Source: Clostridiales bacterium Firm_04
GTDB lineage: Bacteria; Bacillota; Clostridia; Oscillospirales; Ruminococcaceae
Length of the DNA stretch: 64,000 nt
Assembly: GCA_001603005.1 (NCBI GenBank)
Contig: LVAJ01000001.1
Span: 27,801-91,800 of the forward strand
Direction: 5' to 3'
Shown here: positions 8,701 to 17,246 of the stretch, piece after piece
Layout: every line of letters starts with the position of its first letter
Numbering within the stretch: the stretch's first letter is position 1
Notes under the pieces: model-generated
Seen by the model: only the letters and a program-made list of their open reading frames with translations
Databases searched by the model: none
Told to the model about the DNA's origin: nothing
Translations under genes and position numbers: made by a program

Positions 8701-9186
8701 TCATAGAATTGCGGCATGCACGAGCCGTTCGATGATACTGCCCGAACGGACTGCTTTGCAGGCATCTTCCGGCGCGAACCAGTGCGCTTCGGAGACTTCC
8801 TGCGAGAGCGTGAAATCTGCCGCATCGGATTCGGCGCAGAAGCAGAGCATGAGCTGATCGCGCTTTGCATGCCATGCGCTGAACAGGAACCGGATCCGCT
8901 CCGGTTTCAGCCCGATCTCCTCGGCGATTTCGCGCAGGGCAGCCTGCTCGGCGGTCTCGCCGCATTTCATATAGCCGGCGACGCCGACAAAGGTTTCCTG
9001 CTGCCCGTAGCTCTGCCGGATGAGCGCGATGCGCCCCGACGGATCCCTGACAACGGAAAGCACGCATGTACTGAACATATCGAACAGCGGCTTCTGACAG
9101 CGTTCGCAGTACGGCACCGCGCCGTCATCGCCCATCTGCCGCGGAACGGTTTTGCTGCCGCAGTCAGGACAGTATGTAAAATGCAT
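8701..9186 (-). CDS. Nudix hydrolase with N-terminal zinc ribbon
   Basis: The Nudix box GX5EX7REUXEEXGU is complete (GYMKCGE, seven residues, REIAEEIGL), so the protein should hydrolyse a nucleoside diphosphate linked to another group. An N-terminal CPDCG...CERC pair forms a zinc ribbon, as in NudC-type NADH pyrophosphatases, but at 161 residues it lacks the NudC N-terminal domain. The substrate cannot be read from sequence. It lies 15 bases after rluD and is probably cotranscribed with it. Confidence 0.88.
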   Translation of the reverse strand: MHFTYCPDCGSKTVPRQMGDDGAVPYCERCQKPLFDMFSTCVLSVVRDPSGRIALIRQSYGQQETFVGVAGYMKCGETAEQAALREIAEEIGLKPERIRFLFSAWHAKRDQLMLCFCAESDAADFTLSQEVSEAHWFAPEDACKAVRSGSIIERLVHAAIL

Positions 9187-9201
9187 GATGATTCACGCCC
9201 T

Positions 9202-10116
9202 TTATGAGAGTTTTCGCAGAATGCGGGTGAAATAGTCGGGCAGGGGACTGTCAAATTCGAGATATTCCCCCGTCACGGGATGCACAAATCCGATTTTTTT
9301 TGCATGGAGACACTGCCCTTCGATATCCTTTTCCGCTTTGCCGTAGACCGCATCACCGTAGACCGGATGCCCGATGTGCTTCATGTGTACGCGGATCTGA
9401 TGCGTTCTGCCGGTTTCGAGTTTGCAGCGGATATGCGCATATTTTTCGTATTGCGTCAGCACGGCATAATGCGTAACGGCGTCTTTGGAATTGGCCGCAA
9501 TGACGCACATTTTCTGCCGGTCACGCGGATCTCTGCCGATCGGCGCATGCACCGTGCCTTCTGTTTCTTTGAATCTGCCGCAGACGATTGCCTCGTATTC
9601 CCGCGTAAAGGAATGCACGGCGATCTGTTCGGCGAGCCCGAGATGCGCGCGGTCGGTCTTGGCAACGATCAGCAGCCCGCTTGTATCGCGGTCGATGCGG
9701 TGCACAATGCCCGGACGGATGACGCCGTTGATGCCGGAAAGCCGTCCGGCACAGTGAAAGAGCAGCGCATTGACCAGCGTGCCGTCTGGATGTCCCGGCG
9801 CGGGATGCACGACCATGCCCTTCGGCTTGTTGATGACCAGCAGATCGTCGTCCTCAAATACAATTTCCAGCGGGAGATCCTGCGGCAGAACCGTGAGCGG
9901 CTGCGGCTCCGGAACCGTCACCGTGACGGTATCGCCGGCTTGCAGCTTGTCATTTTTCTTCGCAGATCTGCCGTTTCGCGTGATCTGATCCTGTTCGAGA
10001 AGCTGCTGCACGGCAGAGCGCGTCAGACCGAGTGTCTCCTGCGCAGCAAGCCATGCATCCAGCCGCTTTCCGGTATCTTCCGGCGCAGCAGTCAGCAGCA
10101 GTTCACGCGCCGGCAT
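9202..10116 (-). CDS. rluD: RluD-family 23S rRNA pseudouridine synthase
   Basis: An N-terminal S4 RNA-binding domain (KRLDAWLAAQ to about residue 65) is followed by the RluA-type catalytic domain with HRIDRDTSGLL near residue 139; the Asp is the catalytic residue. Further signatures are NKPKGMVVHPAPGH and LETGRTHQIRVHM. The ATG at 10116 is preceded by GAGGAG at 7 bases. The gene overlaps the end of lspA by 14 bases, the usual lspA-rluD pairing in Firmicutes. Assignment to RluD rather than another RluA member rests on this neighbourhood. Confidence 0.92.
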   Translation of the reverse strand: MPARELLLTAAPEDTGKRLDAWLAAQETLGLTRSAVQQLLEQDQITRNGRSAKKNDKLQAGDTVTVTVPEPQPLTVLPQDLPLEIVFEDDDLLVINKPKGMVVHPAPGHPDGTLVNALLFHCAGRLSGINGVIRPGIVHRIDRDTSGLLIVAKTDRAHLGLAEQIAVHSFTREYEAIVCGRFKETEGTVHAPIGRDPRDRQKMCVIAANSKDAVTHYAVLTQYEKYAHIRCKLETGRTHQIRVHMKHIGHPVYGDAVYGKAEKDIEGQCLHAKKIGFVHPVTGEYLEFDSPLPDYFTRILRKLS

Positions 10117-10738
10117 GGTCGGTCTCCTCATCCGCATCGTGCAGAACCGGCAGCGTTTCGGCATCGGGCAGCATGCCGGCTTCCGGCAGCTCTCCGGCTT
10201 CGGATAATGCCGCAGCCGTGTGCGCATAGGGCACGCGTTTTGCCTGCTTTGCCTTTTTCGCGGCTTTCGCTTCCTGATCGAAGAACAGGATGCCGATGAT
10301 CAGAATTGCCACGCCGACCGTCACAAGAATATCCGCAAAATTGAACACTGCAAAACGATGCAGCTGAAAATCAAAATAATCGACGACCTTGCCGCCGCGG
10401 AAAATGCGGTCATACATATTTCCGATGCCGCCCGCTGCGATCAGCGTGATCGCGGGATAGAGCCAACGGTATTCTCTGCCCTTGCGGTGCAGCACATACA
10501 TGCCGACCAGCATTGCGATGACCGACAGCACGATCAGCAAGCCGCGGTTTCCGCTCAGGATGCTGAATGCAGCGCCGCTGTTTTCGAGATAGCGCAGGTG
10601 CATCCAGTCCAGCGAGCCGATCGGCAGAAACGATCGCTCCGGCTGCCCCTGCAAATTGGCAATCGCCCAGAGCTTGATCGCCTGATCGGCGCCGACGAGT
10701 GCTGCAATGACTGCGATGATGAGAACGAGAGTGATCAA
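10103..10738 (-). CDS. lspA: Lipoprotein signal peptidase (signal peptidase II)
   Basis: The membrane aspartic protease cuts signal peptides of prolipoproteins. Both catalytic Asp motifs are present (GNMYDRIFRGGKVVDYFDF and FNFADILVTVGVA), with four hydrophobic segments. A charged C-terminal tail of about 50 residues after the last TM (EAKAAKKAKQAKR onward) is longer than in most LspA proteins. I prefer the TTG at 10738, 9 bases from AAAGGTG, because the GTG at 10750 sits on top of that site. Lipoproteins encoded in this window (29017, 35235, 39458) would be its substrates. Confidence 0.92.
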   Translation of the reverse strand: MITLVLIIAVIAALVGADQAIKLWAIANLQGQPERSFLPIGSLDWMHLRYLENSGAAFSILSGNRGLLIVLSVIAMLVGMYVLHRKGREYRWLYPAITLIAAGGIGNMYDRIFRGGKVVDYFDFQLHRFAVFNFADILVTVGVAILIIGILFFDQEAKAAKKAKQAKRVPYAHTAAALSEAGELPEAGMLPDAETLPVLHDADEETDHAGA

Positions 10739-10762
10739 GGGATCACACACCTTTCCGAGAAA

Positions 10763-10797
10763 TAAAAAGGAGCCGTGCAGTGCACGGTTCCTTTGTT
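10763..10797 (-). terminator. Rho-independent terminator after divIVA
   Basis: On the minus strand a stem of about 13 bp (AAAGGAACCGTGCA with TGCACGGCTCCTTT) runs into TTTTTATT. It separates divIVA from lspA. Confidence 0.85.
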
Positions 10798-10844
10798 GAG
10801 ATCACGTAACTGAAACGGACGCTTCAGAGAACCGGTGCCGCAGC

Positions 10845-11549
10845 TTATTGATCGTTGAATCTGCGGCGGGCAGCGCTGCCCGCATCATCGCGGCGGCTCC
10901 CGAAGGTGCTCTGTGCCACATCGTCGAATGCAGCAGCCGTTCCGGAAACGACCGGCTCCGCAGCAGAAGCAGCCGCTTCCGTGACCTCGGCAGCAGTTGT
11001 TTCCGCCGGCGCAGCAGATTCTTCGGCTTCTTCGACGACTTCCACTTCCTCGACATATTCGATGTCATCGGTGGATTCCGGCAGTCTGGAGATCAGCTCC
11101 AGATGCTCTTTGTACATATCGAACAGGGCGCGCTTGAAATCGGCGACCTGATGCTGAGTCTCCACGAGGGAAGCGTTTTCCGCTTCGAGCTGCGCGGTGA
11201 TATTCTTCAGCTGGGTTTCGGAATCGACCAGCGCCTGCGACTTGACGGAATCGACCGAAGCCTTTGCCTCTGCGACGATCGCGTCAGCCTTCTGCTGTGC
11301 TTCCTCAACGACCTGCCGCGCCTGCTTCTGTGCAAGCAGCAGCGCATTTTTCAGGTCATCCTCTGTATCCTTGTATTCGCGCACCTTGTCCGCAAGCAGC
11401 TGAACCTTTTCGTTGGAATCATCCAGATCCTGCTGCATCAGGCGCAGATCATTCTCGATCTGTGCGAGGAAGGAATCGACTTCTTCGGGGCTGTATCCGA
11501 ATTTGACCTTTTCAAACTTTTTCTTCTGAACATCCTTGGCGGTTATCAT
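10845..11549 (-). CDS. divIVA: DivIVA-domain cell-division protein
   Basis: The N terminus carries the DivIVA membrane-binding motif (KKKFEKVKFGYSPEEVDSFL), followed by long coiled coils to about residue 160 and an Ala/Glu-rich tail. DivIVA proteins bind curved membrane at septa and poles and recruit division or wall-synthesis factors. The gene closes the sepF-yggS-hlyD-like group, which is the usual Clostridia cell-division cluster. A terminator follows. Confidence 0.9.
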   Translation of the reverse strand: MITAKDVQKKKFEKVKFGYSPEEVDSFLAQIENDLRLMQQDLDDSNEKVQLLADKVREYKDTEDDLKNALLLAQKQARQVVEEAQQKADAIVAEAKASVDSVKSQALVDSETQLKNITAQLEAENASLVETQHQVADFKRALFDMYKEHLELISRLPESTDDIEYVEEVEVVEEAEESAAPAETTAAEVTEAAASAAEPVVSGTAAAFDDVAQSTFGSRRDDAGSAARRRFNDQ

Positions 11550-11612
11550 TGCGCTGTACTCCTTTCCGAACTTTCATCTCTATTTCTCGTTTGCAGCTTA
11601 CAGGCGGGAAAT

Positions 11613-12152
11613 TTACATGATGACGCCGTTTGTTTCGAGCTCATTGACGAGATCCTCGCCGATGAAGCCGACATTATACGGGGTAATGATATAGGTCAGG
11701 TTCGCGACCGGCTTGAGGCTGCCGCCGTTTGCGTATGCAACGCCGACGAGGAAGTCGATGATGCGGCGCTTGTTCTCGGCAGAAGCGGTCTCCAGATTGA
11801 GCACAACAGTCTTTTTGGAGATCAGATGATCGGCGATCTGCTTTGCGTCGGTGAACACCTCGGGCTTGACCAGCACGACCTGAAGCTGCGCTGTTGCCTG
11901 AATGTTGACCACCTTGTTATCGCGCTTGGACTGGTAGTCTGTTTCCGGCTTATAGCTGTCGCGCAGGGAAGCAGGCTCGCGCACCTCACGCGCAGAGGTA
12001 TCCTGCAGCTCACGCACAGGCTCCCGCTCACGGATTGTTTCACGATATTCTCTGTGTTCACGGGGTTCTCTGGTTTCACGCACCGGTTCAGTCTCGTAGG
12101 AATCGTCATCCTGCGGTGCGAAGAAATCGCGGAGTGTGTCAAAAACTTTCAT
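11613..12152 (-). CDS. sepF: Cell-division protein SepF
   Basis: SepF anchors and bundles FtsZ at the membrane. The first residues (MKVFDTLRDFFAP) form the amphipathic membrane helix. A charged linker rich in Arg/Glu follows (about residues 20-75), then the SepF core with KTVVLNLE and RRIIDFLVGVAYANGGSL. The ATG at 12152 follows AAAAGGAG; an upstream in-frame extension lacks the helix signature. yggS precedes it and divIVA follows. Confidence 0.92.
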   Translation of the reverse strand: MKVFDTLRDFFAPQDDDSYETEPVRETREPREHREYRETIREREPVRELQDTSAREVREPASLRDSYKPETDYQSKRDNKVVNIQATAQLQVVLVKPEVFTDAKQIADHLISKKTVVLNLETASAENKRRIIDFLVGVAYANGGSLKPVANLTYIITPYNVGFIGEDLVNELETNGVIM

Positions 12153-12236
12153 CTGGATTCTCCTTTTCTTTCTGGTGAAATGTATTTTCGTTCCATGTCC
12201 GGCTTGTACGCCGGCTGCATGTGCATTGAAATCCAA

Positions 12237-12971
12237 TCAGCCTTCGTTCTTCGGGGGATAGGATCTCGCCCCGAACAGTGCACTTCCGATGCGGACGATC
12301 GTTGCGCCGCACCGTACAGCGGCTTCATAATCGCCCGACATGCCCATGGAGAGTACCTGCATCGGCACAGACTGCCGCAGGCTGTCGAACAGCTGCTTCA
12401 TCTGTGTAAAGACGCGGATCTGCTCCGCTTCATCCGTCATGGGCGGCGGAATGGTCATCAGCCCGTCCGCACGCACGGCGGGGAGCTTCTGCACGGCATC
12501 GAGCAGCGCAGGGAGTTCATCGGGAGAAACGCCGGATTTGGAAGCTTCTCCGCCGATATTGACTTCCAGCAGCACAGGCATGACAATGCCCTGCTTTTCA
12601 GCCGCTTTACTGATCGCTTCGGCGAGGTGCAGGCTGTCCACGGAATGGATCAGCGTGACCTTGTCGATGATCTGTTTGACTTTGTTCGTTTGCAGATGTC
12701 CGATGAACTGGACTTCTGCATCTGCGCGGTAGGCATCGCGCTTGGAGAGATACTCCTGCACGCGGTTTTCGCCGAGTGTCGTGACGCCGGCATCGACTGC
12801 GAGGTTGATGAGCTCGGGGGAGACTGTTTTCGTCACCGCCATGAGCGTGACCTCGGATTCGCTTCTGCCGGAATCCTGACATGCTGCCGCGATCTTCTGC
12901 CGGATCGCTGCGAGCCGCTCCAGAACCGCCTGTTTTTGTGCTTCCGTGCAGGGGGCAAATTCATTCGCCAT
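12237..12971 (-). CDS. yggS: YggS-family PLP-binding protein
   Basis: This fold-III PLP protein takes part in vitamin B6 homeostasis and has no firmly known enzymatic reaction. The PLP-lysine motif is visible as LMAVTKTVSPELI, and the C-terminal phosphate-binding motif as LSMGMSGDYEAAVRCGATIVRIGSALFG, read in two parts. The 244-residue length is slightly longer than E. coli YggS. It overlaps the HlyD-like gene upstream by 11 bases and precedes sepF, a conserved arrangement in Firmicutes. Confidence 0.93.
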   Translation of the reverse strand: MANEFAPCTEAQKQAVLERLAAIRQKIAAACQDSGRSESEVTLMAVTKTVSPELINLAVDAGVTTLGENRVQEYLSKRDAYRADAEVQFIGHLQTNKVKQIIDKVTLIHSVDSLHLAEAISKAAEKQGIVMPVLLEVNIGGEASKSGVSPDELPALLDAVQKLPAVRADGLMTIPPPMTDEAEQIRVFTQMKQLFDSLRQSVPMQVLSMGMSGDYEAAVRCGATIVRIGSALFGARSYPPKNEG

Positions 12972-14220
12972 CTGCCATCACACCTTTCACGATAATATCG
13001 TCATAGAGCGCAACGAATCCGCTTCCGGCATCGAGTTTCGAGAGGTAATAGTTTTCATCCTCATAGACACGCTCGATCCTGCGGAACTCGGCGGTCTCGC
13101 CGACGAGCACATAGACGCCCATGCAGTCCTCGGTTTTTCTGGAGACATTGCCCTCCTCGTCCGTTTCCTCGATCTCCATGGTCTTGAACCGGATCGCGGA
13201 GCGCGGAACGCGGATGCCCTCGACGGTATCGCGCAGGATCTGCACACGTTCGGTGCGGTGCTGCAGGATCTCGCCGGTGAGCTGGTCGCAGCGGAATACG
13301 CCCTGTGTTTTAGTGACATCGCCTGCGGAGATCAGGGACACGACCTTGACGCGGAGTGTGGAAGGATAGGATTCCAGCCGCACCGACGCGGTATCGTCCT
13401 CTGAAAGGCGAAGCTTGGTATTGTCGAACACGCCGACGATATACCATGCATAATCCGCGATCAGCTTGCCGATGACACGGTTCTGATCGAGATTGCTGTC
13501 CGGATTGCCGTCGTCGGTCACGGCAGCGAGCTGCTCGGCAGTCAGCTGTCTGACATTATCCACGGTCAGGACATCCTCGTAGCCGTCCGCATGGCTGACG
13601 AAATAGGCACTCTGCTCTGCAGGGATCGTCTGATCCGCAGCCGTTTTGCGGCGGCTGAGTCTTGAGATCTCGTCCTCGAGCGCAACGATGCGGTCGTGAT
13701 AATCGACGGTCGAATCGGTAATTTTCTCATATGTGCTCATCAGCACGGCAAGATCCTGTTTTGCGCTGCATACGCCGGAGATATCCCCGTTTTCGCGCAT
13801 CCGGATCATGGATTTATACTGCTCGTCGATGAGCGCAGCGATCTTTGCCGGCTGGGCATTCTCGCTGGTGCCGGGGTTTTCGAGCTTGCTGAGCATCGCA
13901 AGCTCCGCTTCTTTTTCGGCGATCTGTGTGCGCAGGTCGATCTGCTCCTCATTGGAATAGACCTCTGCGACTACGCCGCCGACGCCGAGCTTTGCACCGT
14001 CATCGACGCAGTACCGGACGGCACCCTCGCCGTTATACAGCTTGACGGTCTCATCGCGCACATAAACGCCCTGAAAGGTTGAAACGAGACTGACTTCATC
14101 ATAGATCGCATTTTCGGTCTCATAGTTCGTAAAGAACAGATGATAGAAGATCGAGGAAGCCAGCACAACAGCGAACACCAGCAGCAGGATCTTGAGGATT
14201 CGCGTTGTAATTTCGTTCAT
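12961..14220 (-). CDS. Membrane-anchored HlyD-like protein in the division cluster
   Basis: One N-terminal TM segment (ILKILLLVFAVVLASSIFYH) is followed by a lipoyl-like half motif (CVDDGAKLGVGGVVAEVY), a coiled coil at about residues 90-200 and beta-rich domains ending near residue 410. The architecture is that of HlyD adaptors, but no ABC transporter is adjacent. The gene lies between hfq and yggS-sepF-divIVA, a position where Clostridia often carry such a protein, so a role in envelope or division is more likely than transport. That role is inferred from context only. Confidence 0.7.
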   Translation of the reverse strand: MNEITTRILKILLLVFAVVLASSIFYHLFFTNYETENAIYDEVSLVSTFQGVYVRDETVKLYNGEGAVRYCVDDGAKLGVGGVVAEVYSNEEQIDLRTQIAEKEAELAMLSKLENPGTSENAQPAKIAALIDEQYKSMIRMRENGDISGVCSAKQDLAVLMSTYEKITDSTVDYHDRIVALEDEISRLSRRKTAADQTIPAEQSAYFVSHADGYEDVLTVDNVRQLTAEQLAAVTDDGNPDSNLDQNRVIGKLIADYAWYIVGVFDNTKLRLSEDDTASVRLESYPSTLRVKVVSLISAGDVTKTQGVFRCDQLTGEILQHRTERVQILRDTVEGIRVPRSAIRFKTMEIEETDEEGNVSRKTEDCMGVYVLVGETAEFRRIERVYEDENYYLSKLDAGSGFVALYDDIIVKGVMADGE

Positions 14221-14225
14221 GGATC

Positions 14226-14477
14226 TTACTCGGCTTCCTCACGCTGCTCCATTGCATCGAGAATGGAGATCGGTCTTGCCGGTACGATCGTGGAGATCGC
14301 GTGCTTATAGACAAGCTGCTGCTTGCCGTCTGTTTCAAGGATGACAATAAACGAATCGAAGCCGCGGATGATGCCCTTGAACTGATAGCCGTTTGTCAGA
14401 AAAACGGTCAGCGGCAGGCGGTCCTTCCGAGCCTGATTCAGAAATACGTCCTGAAGATTGAGTCCCTTATTGGTCAT
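14226..14477 (-). CDS. hfq: RNA chaperone Hfq
   Basis: The 83 residues form an Sm-like fold. The Sm1 region reads [18 protein letters not shown] and the Sm2 motif YKHAIST is intact. Hfq hexamers bind U-rich and A-rich RNAs. It follows miaA, the classic miaA-hfq order, but with a 104-base gap and its own extended -10 promoter. Confidence 0.97.
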   Translation of the reverse strand: MTNKGLNLQDVFLNQARKDRLPLTVFLTNGYQFKGIIRGFDSFIVILETDGKQQLVYKHAISTIVPARPISILDAMEQREEAE

Positions 14478-14498
14478 GTTACTTGCCCCATTTCTTTT

Positions 14499-14507
14499 AT
14501 TATAGCA
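14499..14507 (-). promoter_or_regulatory. Extended -10 promoter of hfq
   Basis: TGCTATAAT on the minus strand is an extended -10 box 21 bases ahead of the ATG; the -35 position holds only a poor TGCATA. The leader would be about 15 bases. Confidence 0.55.
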
Positions 14508-14581
14508 TAATTATGTGTATCTATGCAGAATACGCATGAGGGTATACCTCACCCGTCAACAACTACACATCATATATTATA

Positions 14582-15535
14582 TCACAACGCGTCCCATTTC
14601 GCTATCATTTTTTGACACATTTCAAAAATTCGTGTTTCGGAACAAATCTCATCCCGCATGATCCATTCGATTTGTTGATTCCGACGGAACCACGTTCCCT
14701 GCCGTTTGGCATAGCGGCAGGTCTCCTGTTTGATGCGCAGCAGGCATGCTTCGGCGGTATCGGTGCCGGAAAGCCACGGCAGCAGCTCCTTGTAGCCGAT
14801 CGCCATTGCAGCGGTCGCGCGGCGTCTGCCGGAGCTGTATTCGGCGCGCACCTCATCGAGCAGCCCTTCCTGCACCATGCTGTCCACGCGCAGGCGGATG
14901 CGCTGATAGAGCTTTTCGCGGTCGGCAAATCCGATGCCGAGCCGCAGGATGTTCCACGGCGCGGGGACGGCTCTGCTGCGCCTTGCGTGCTCGGAGAGCG
15001 GGATGCCGGTCAGCTCATAGACTTCCAGTGCGCGGATGATGCGCCGGAGATTGTTTTCGTGCAGGCGCGCTGCGGATTCCGGATCGCACTGCATGAGCCG
15101 TTCGCGCATCGCAGTCCTGCCGAGGGTTTCGGCTTCTGCATTGAGCCTTGCACGGAGCGCATCGTCTGCGGGAATATCGGGGAACTGAATGTTATCGAGC
15201 AGCGCGTCGATATAGAGTCCGGTGCCGCCGACAATGACCGGCAGCTTTCCGTTTGCGTGGATCTGCGCGATTTTCTCCCGCGCAAGCCCGACGTATTCCG
15301 CGACCGAGCATGCATGCTCCGGCGGGAGCACCGAGATCAGGTGATGCGGGATCCCGCGCATTTCGTCCGCTGTCGGCTTTGCGGTCGCGATATCCAGCCC
15401 CTCATAGAGCTGCATGGAGTCTGCCGAAATGACCTCTCCGTGATACTGTTCGGCGATTGCCGCGCCGAGGGCGGTTTTTCCGGTTGCCGTCGCGCCGACG
15501 ACCGCGATGACCGGCAGCTGTTCGGTCACAGGCAT
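14582..15535 (-). CDS. miaA: tRNA dimethylallyltransferase
   Basis: MiaA adds the dimethylallyl group to A37 of tRNAs reading UNN codons. The P-loop GATATGKT (residues 14-21), DSMQLYEGLDIATAKP and the DPESA region are present, and 317 residues is typical. Its product is the substrate of MiaB, encoded at 25306. GGAG lies only one base before the ATG at 15535, so a GTG two codons later (15529), 7 bases from it, may be the real start. The gene lies downstream of mutS and mutL as in many Firmicutes. Confidence 0.96.
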   Translation of the reverse strand: MPVTEQLPVIAVVGATATGKTALGAAIAEQYHGEVISADSMQLYEGLDIATAKPTADEMRGIPHHLISVLPPEHACSVAEYVGLAREKIAQIHANGKLPVIVGGTGLYIDALLDNIQFPDIPADDALRARLNAEAETLGRTAMRERLMQCDPESAARLHENNLRRIIRALEVYELTGIPLSEHARRSRAVPAPWNILRLGIGFADREKLYQRIRLRVDSMVQEGLLDEVRAEYSSGRRRATAAMAIGYKELLPWLSGTDTAEACLLRIKQETCRYAKRQGTWFRRNQQIEWIMRDEICSETRIFEMCQKMIAKWDAL

Positions 15536-15569
15536 GCTCCTTTCTGTACTTGCCGGATTCTGCGCTGCA

Positions 15570-16127
15570 TCAGAGCGCTTTGTAATACGGGCAGATGTTG
15601 ACGTATTCGCCGTTCTTCATGCGGAAGCCGCCCTCGATTGTGCCGAGCTGCCGAAAGCCCAGCCGTTCGTAGAGATGCCGCGCATGGACATTGCTTTCGA
15701 CCACGGCATTGAACTGCAAAATGCGGAAGCCGTGTGCGCGTCCCTGCTCCAGACAGTCGAGCACGAGCTGTTCGCCGATATGTCTGCCGCGGGCTTCGCT
15801 GCTGACGGCATAGCTTGCATTGCAGATATGCCCGCATCTGCCGACATTGTTCGGGTGCAGGATATACAGCCCGAGAATGACGCCGTTTTCCTCTGCAACG
15901 GCGGTATAGGTCTGCTGTGCGAAGAATGCCGCGCCGGTCTCGGCGGTGAGGGGTTCTTCCTGCGGAAATGCGATGCCTTCCTCGACGATCTCATTCCAGA
16001 TCGGGAGCATGAACGGCAGATCCGCTTCGGTATAGGCGCGCACGGTGATGCCGGTCGCCTTTGCGCGGAGCATCGAGGGCGGGCCGTAGATCACAGCCAT
16101 CGGTGCGGGACCGTTCTGCTTTTTCAT
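15570..16127 (-). CDS. GNAT-family N-acetyltransferase
   Basis: The fold signature is clear: an N-terminal RAYTEADLPFMLPIWN strand-helix, the acetyl-CoA loop in VSSEARGRHIGEQL, and a C-terminal HARHLYERLGFRQLG. It is closest in layout to the phosphinothricin-type acetyltransferases. The acceptor is unknown. The first 25 residues before the GNAT core are unusual. The start overlaps the stop of the isochorismatase-like gene by 4 bases. Confidence 0.85.
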   Translation of the reverse strand: MKKQNGPAPMAVIYGPPSMLRAKATGITVRAYTEADLPFMLPIWNEIVEEGIAFPQEEPLTAETGAAFFAQQTYTAVAEENGVILGLYILHPNNVGRCGHICNASYAVSSEARGRHIGEQLVLDCLEQGRAHGFRILQFNAVVESNVHARHLYERLGFRQLGTIEGGFRMKNGEYVNICPYYKAL

Positions 16128-16654
16128 ACGGTTTCCTCTTTCTGATAGATGACGCCGGCTGCTTTCAGTTCGGCGCGGGTGACGGCTTTCTTCCGTGCAT
16201 CAAAGCGCGTCGCGGTGCCGTTTTCGAGGATGACGGCGCGCATGCCGGATGCAGCGGCAGTCTTTGCAGTCGCCGCAATGCAGGCGCACTCGTCGATGCC
16301 GCAGAAATGCAGCTCGTCATAGCCCTGTGCCGTCACAAATTCCTTGAACTTCGCATCTGCAAACAGATCGGAGACATTTTTCTCGAAGCAGTGCTCCGAA
16401 ACGATGTGCAGATCTGCATGCAGTGCGGCGCCCTCTGTGCCGGTGATGCAGTAGCCGAAAATGATGTGATTCGACGGCGTATCCGGAAAGATCTGTGTCA
16501 GATAGAGCACATCGCCGCCGGCAGCATGCACGCGGTCGATCGCCGTATTGACGGCATCGAGCAGCGGCGCGGTGTCATACGGGAATTTGTCCTTTCGTTT
16601 TTCCCAGAGGTAATCATTCTGCATTTCGTTTACGATCAATGCGATTTTTGACAT
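16124..16654 (-). CDS. Isochorismatase-family cysteine hydrolase
   Basis: The 176-residue protein has the isochorismatase/nicotinamidase fold with the nucleophile in GIDECACIAATAKTAAASG and a Lys in the FEKNVSDLF region. The first acidic residue of the triad, normally Asp in the xIDMQNDF motif, reads VNEMQNDYL here, so Glu replaces Asp. A cis-peptide and metal-site reading is not possible by eye. The ATG at 16654 follows GGAGATAAT; an upstream in-frame extension overlaps an untranslated gap. Substrate unknown. Confidence 0.78.
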   Translation of the reverse strand: MSKIALIVNEMQNDYLWEKRKDKFPYDTAPLLDAVNTAIDRVHAAGGDVLYLTQIFPDTPSNHIIFGYCITGTEGAALHADLHIVSEHCFEKNVSDLFADAKFKEFVTAQGYDELHFCGIDECACIAATAKTAAASGMRAVILENGTATRFDARKKAVTRAELKAAGVIYQKEETV

Positions 16655-16773
16655 ATTATCTCCTTCATTCTTTTCGTCACAAAGGTTCTTATGATCGCAG
16701 AAGCTTTTCTGCCGTTCCTTGCCGGAAGGATTCCTGCTGAACAGTTCAGGACGGAAATCTGCGATATTTTGCT

Positions 16774-17229
16774 TTAATCGCTGCGGCTTTGGCTGCTGCA
16801 AAAATCAGAATCATATTTTTCGTAACGCTTTTCGATCACATCAATGGATTCTTCCAGATCGGAAATCACCTGTGTATTGCGCATGCTGTTGTTCAGTATC
16901 CAGATCTTTGCCGCGAGCCTTAAACACTCGATAAACATTTTGAAGCTGATCAGGAAAACATGCTCATGTCCTGCATCTCCTGCCACCCACCATAATTCGA
17001 TACAGCCGCTGAATTTCCATTCACAATCGTCATCTTCATTTTCCGGCAATTCATAACCGATCGTGTCACACAGCATGCTGCTGATCCCTTCTCTCATCCT
17101 GCGGAGCAGCGTTTGGAAATCCCGCCGAATCATATTGTCGAAGAATAAAATCACAGTATAGTATTCTTCTCTGTCATAAGGGAACCGATCTTCAAACCTG
17201 ATTTGACAGGTGTTCTCATTGCTGTTCAT
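16774..17229 (-). CDS. Unknown 151-residue protein, AT-rich
   Basis: I recognise no family. The protein is soluble-looking and acidic, with FDRFPYDREEYY-like aromatic content, a central WKFSGCIELWW stretch and an alpha-helical C-terminal half. The start (ATG 17229) is preceded by TAAGGAG, which overlaps the mutL stop, so translation is coupled to mutL. Its DNA is clearly richer in A/T than both neighbours, which suggests later acquisition. About 120 bases of spacer separate it from the isochorismatase-like gene. Confidence 0.6.
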   Translation of the reverse strand: MNSNENTCQIRFEDRFPYDREEYYTVILFFDNMIRRDFQTLLRRMREGISSMLCDTIGYELPENEDDDCEWKFSGCIELWWVAGDAGHEHVFLISFKMFIECLRLAAKIWILNNSMRNTQVISDLEESIDVIEKRYEKYDSDFCSSQSRSD

Positions 17230-17246
17230 CTTTTTTGCTGTTCTCC

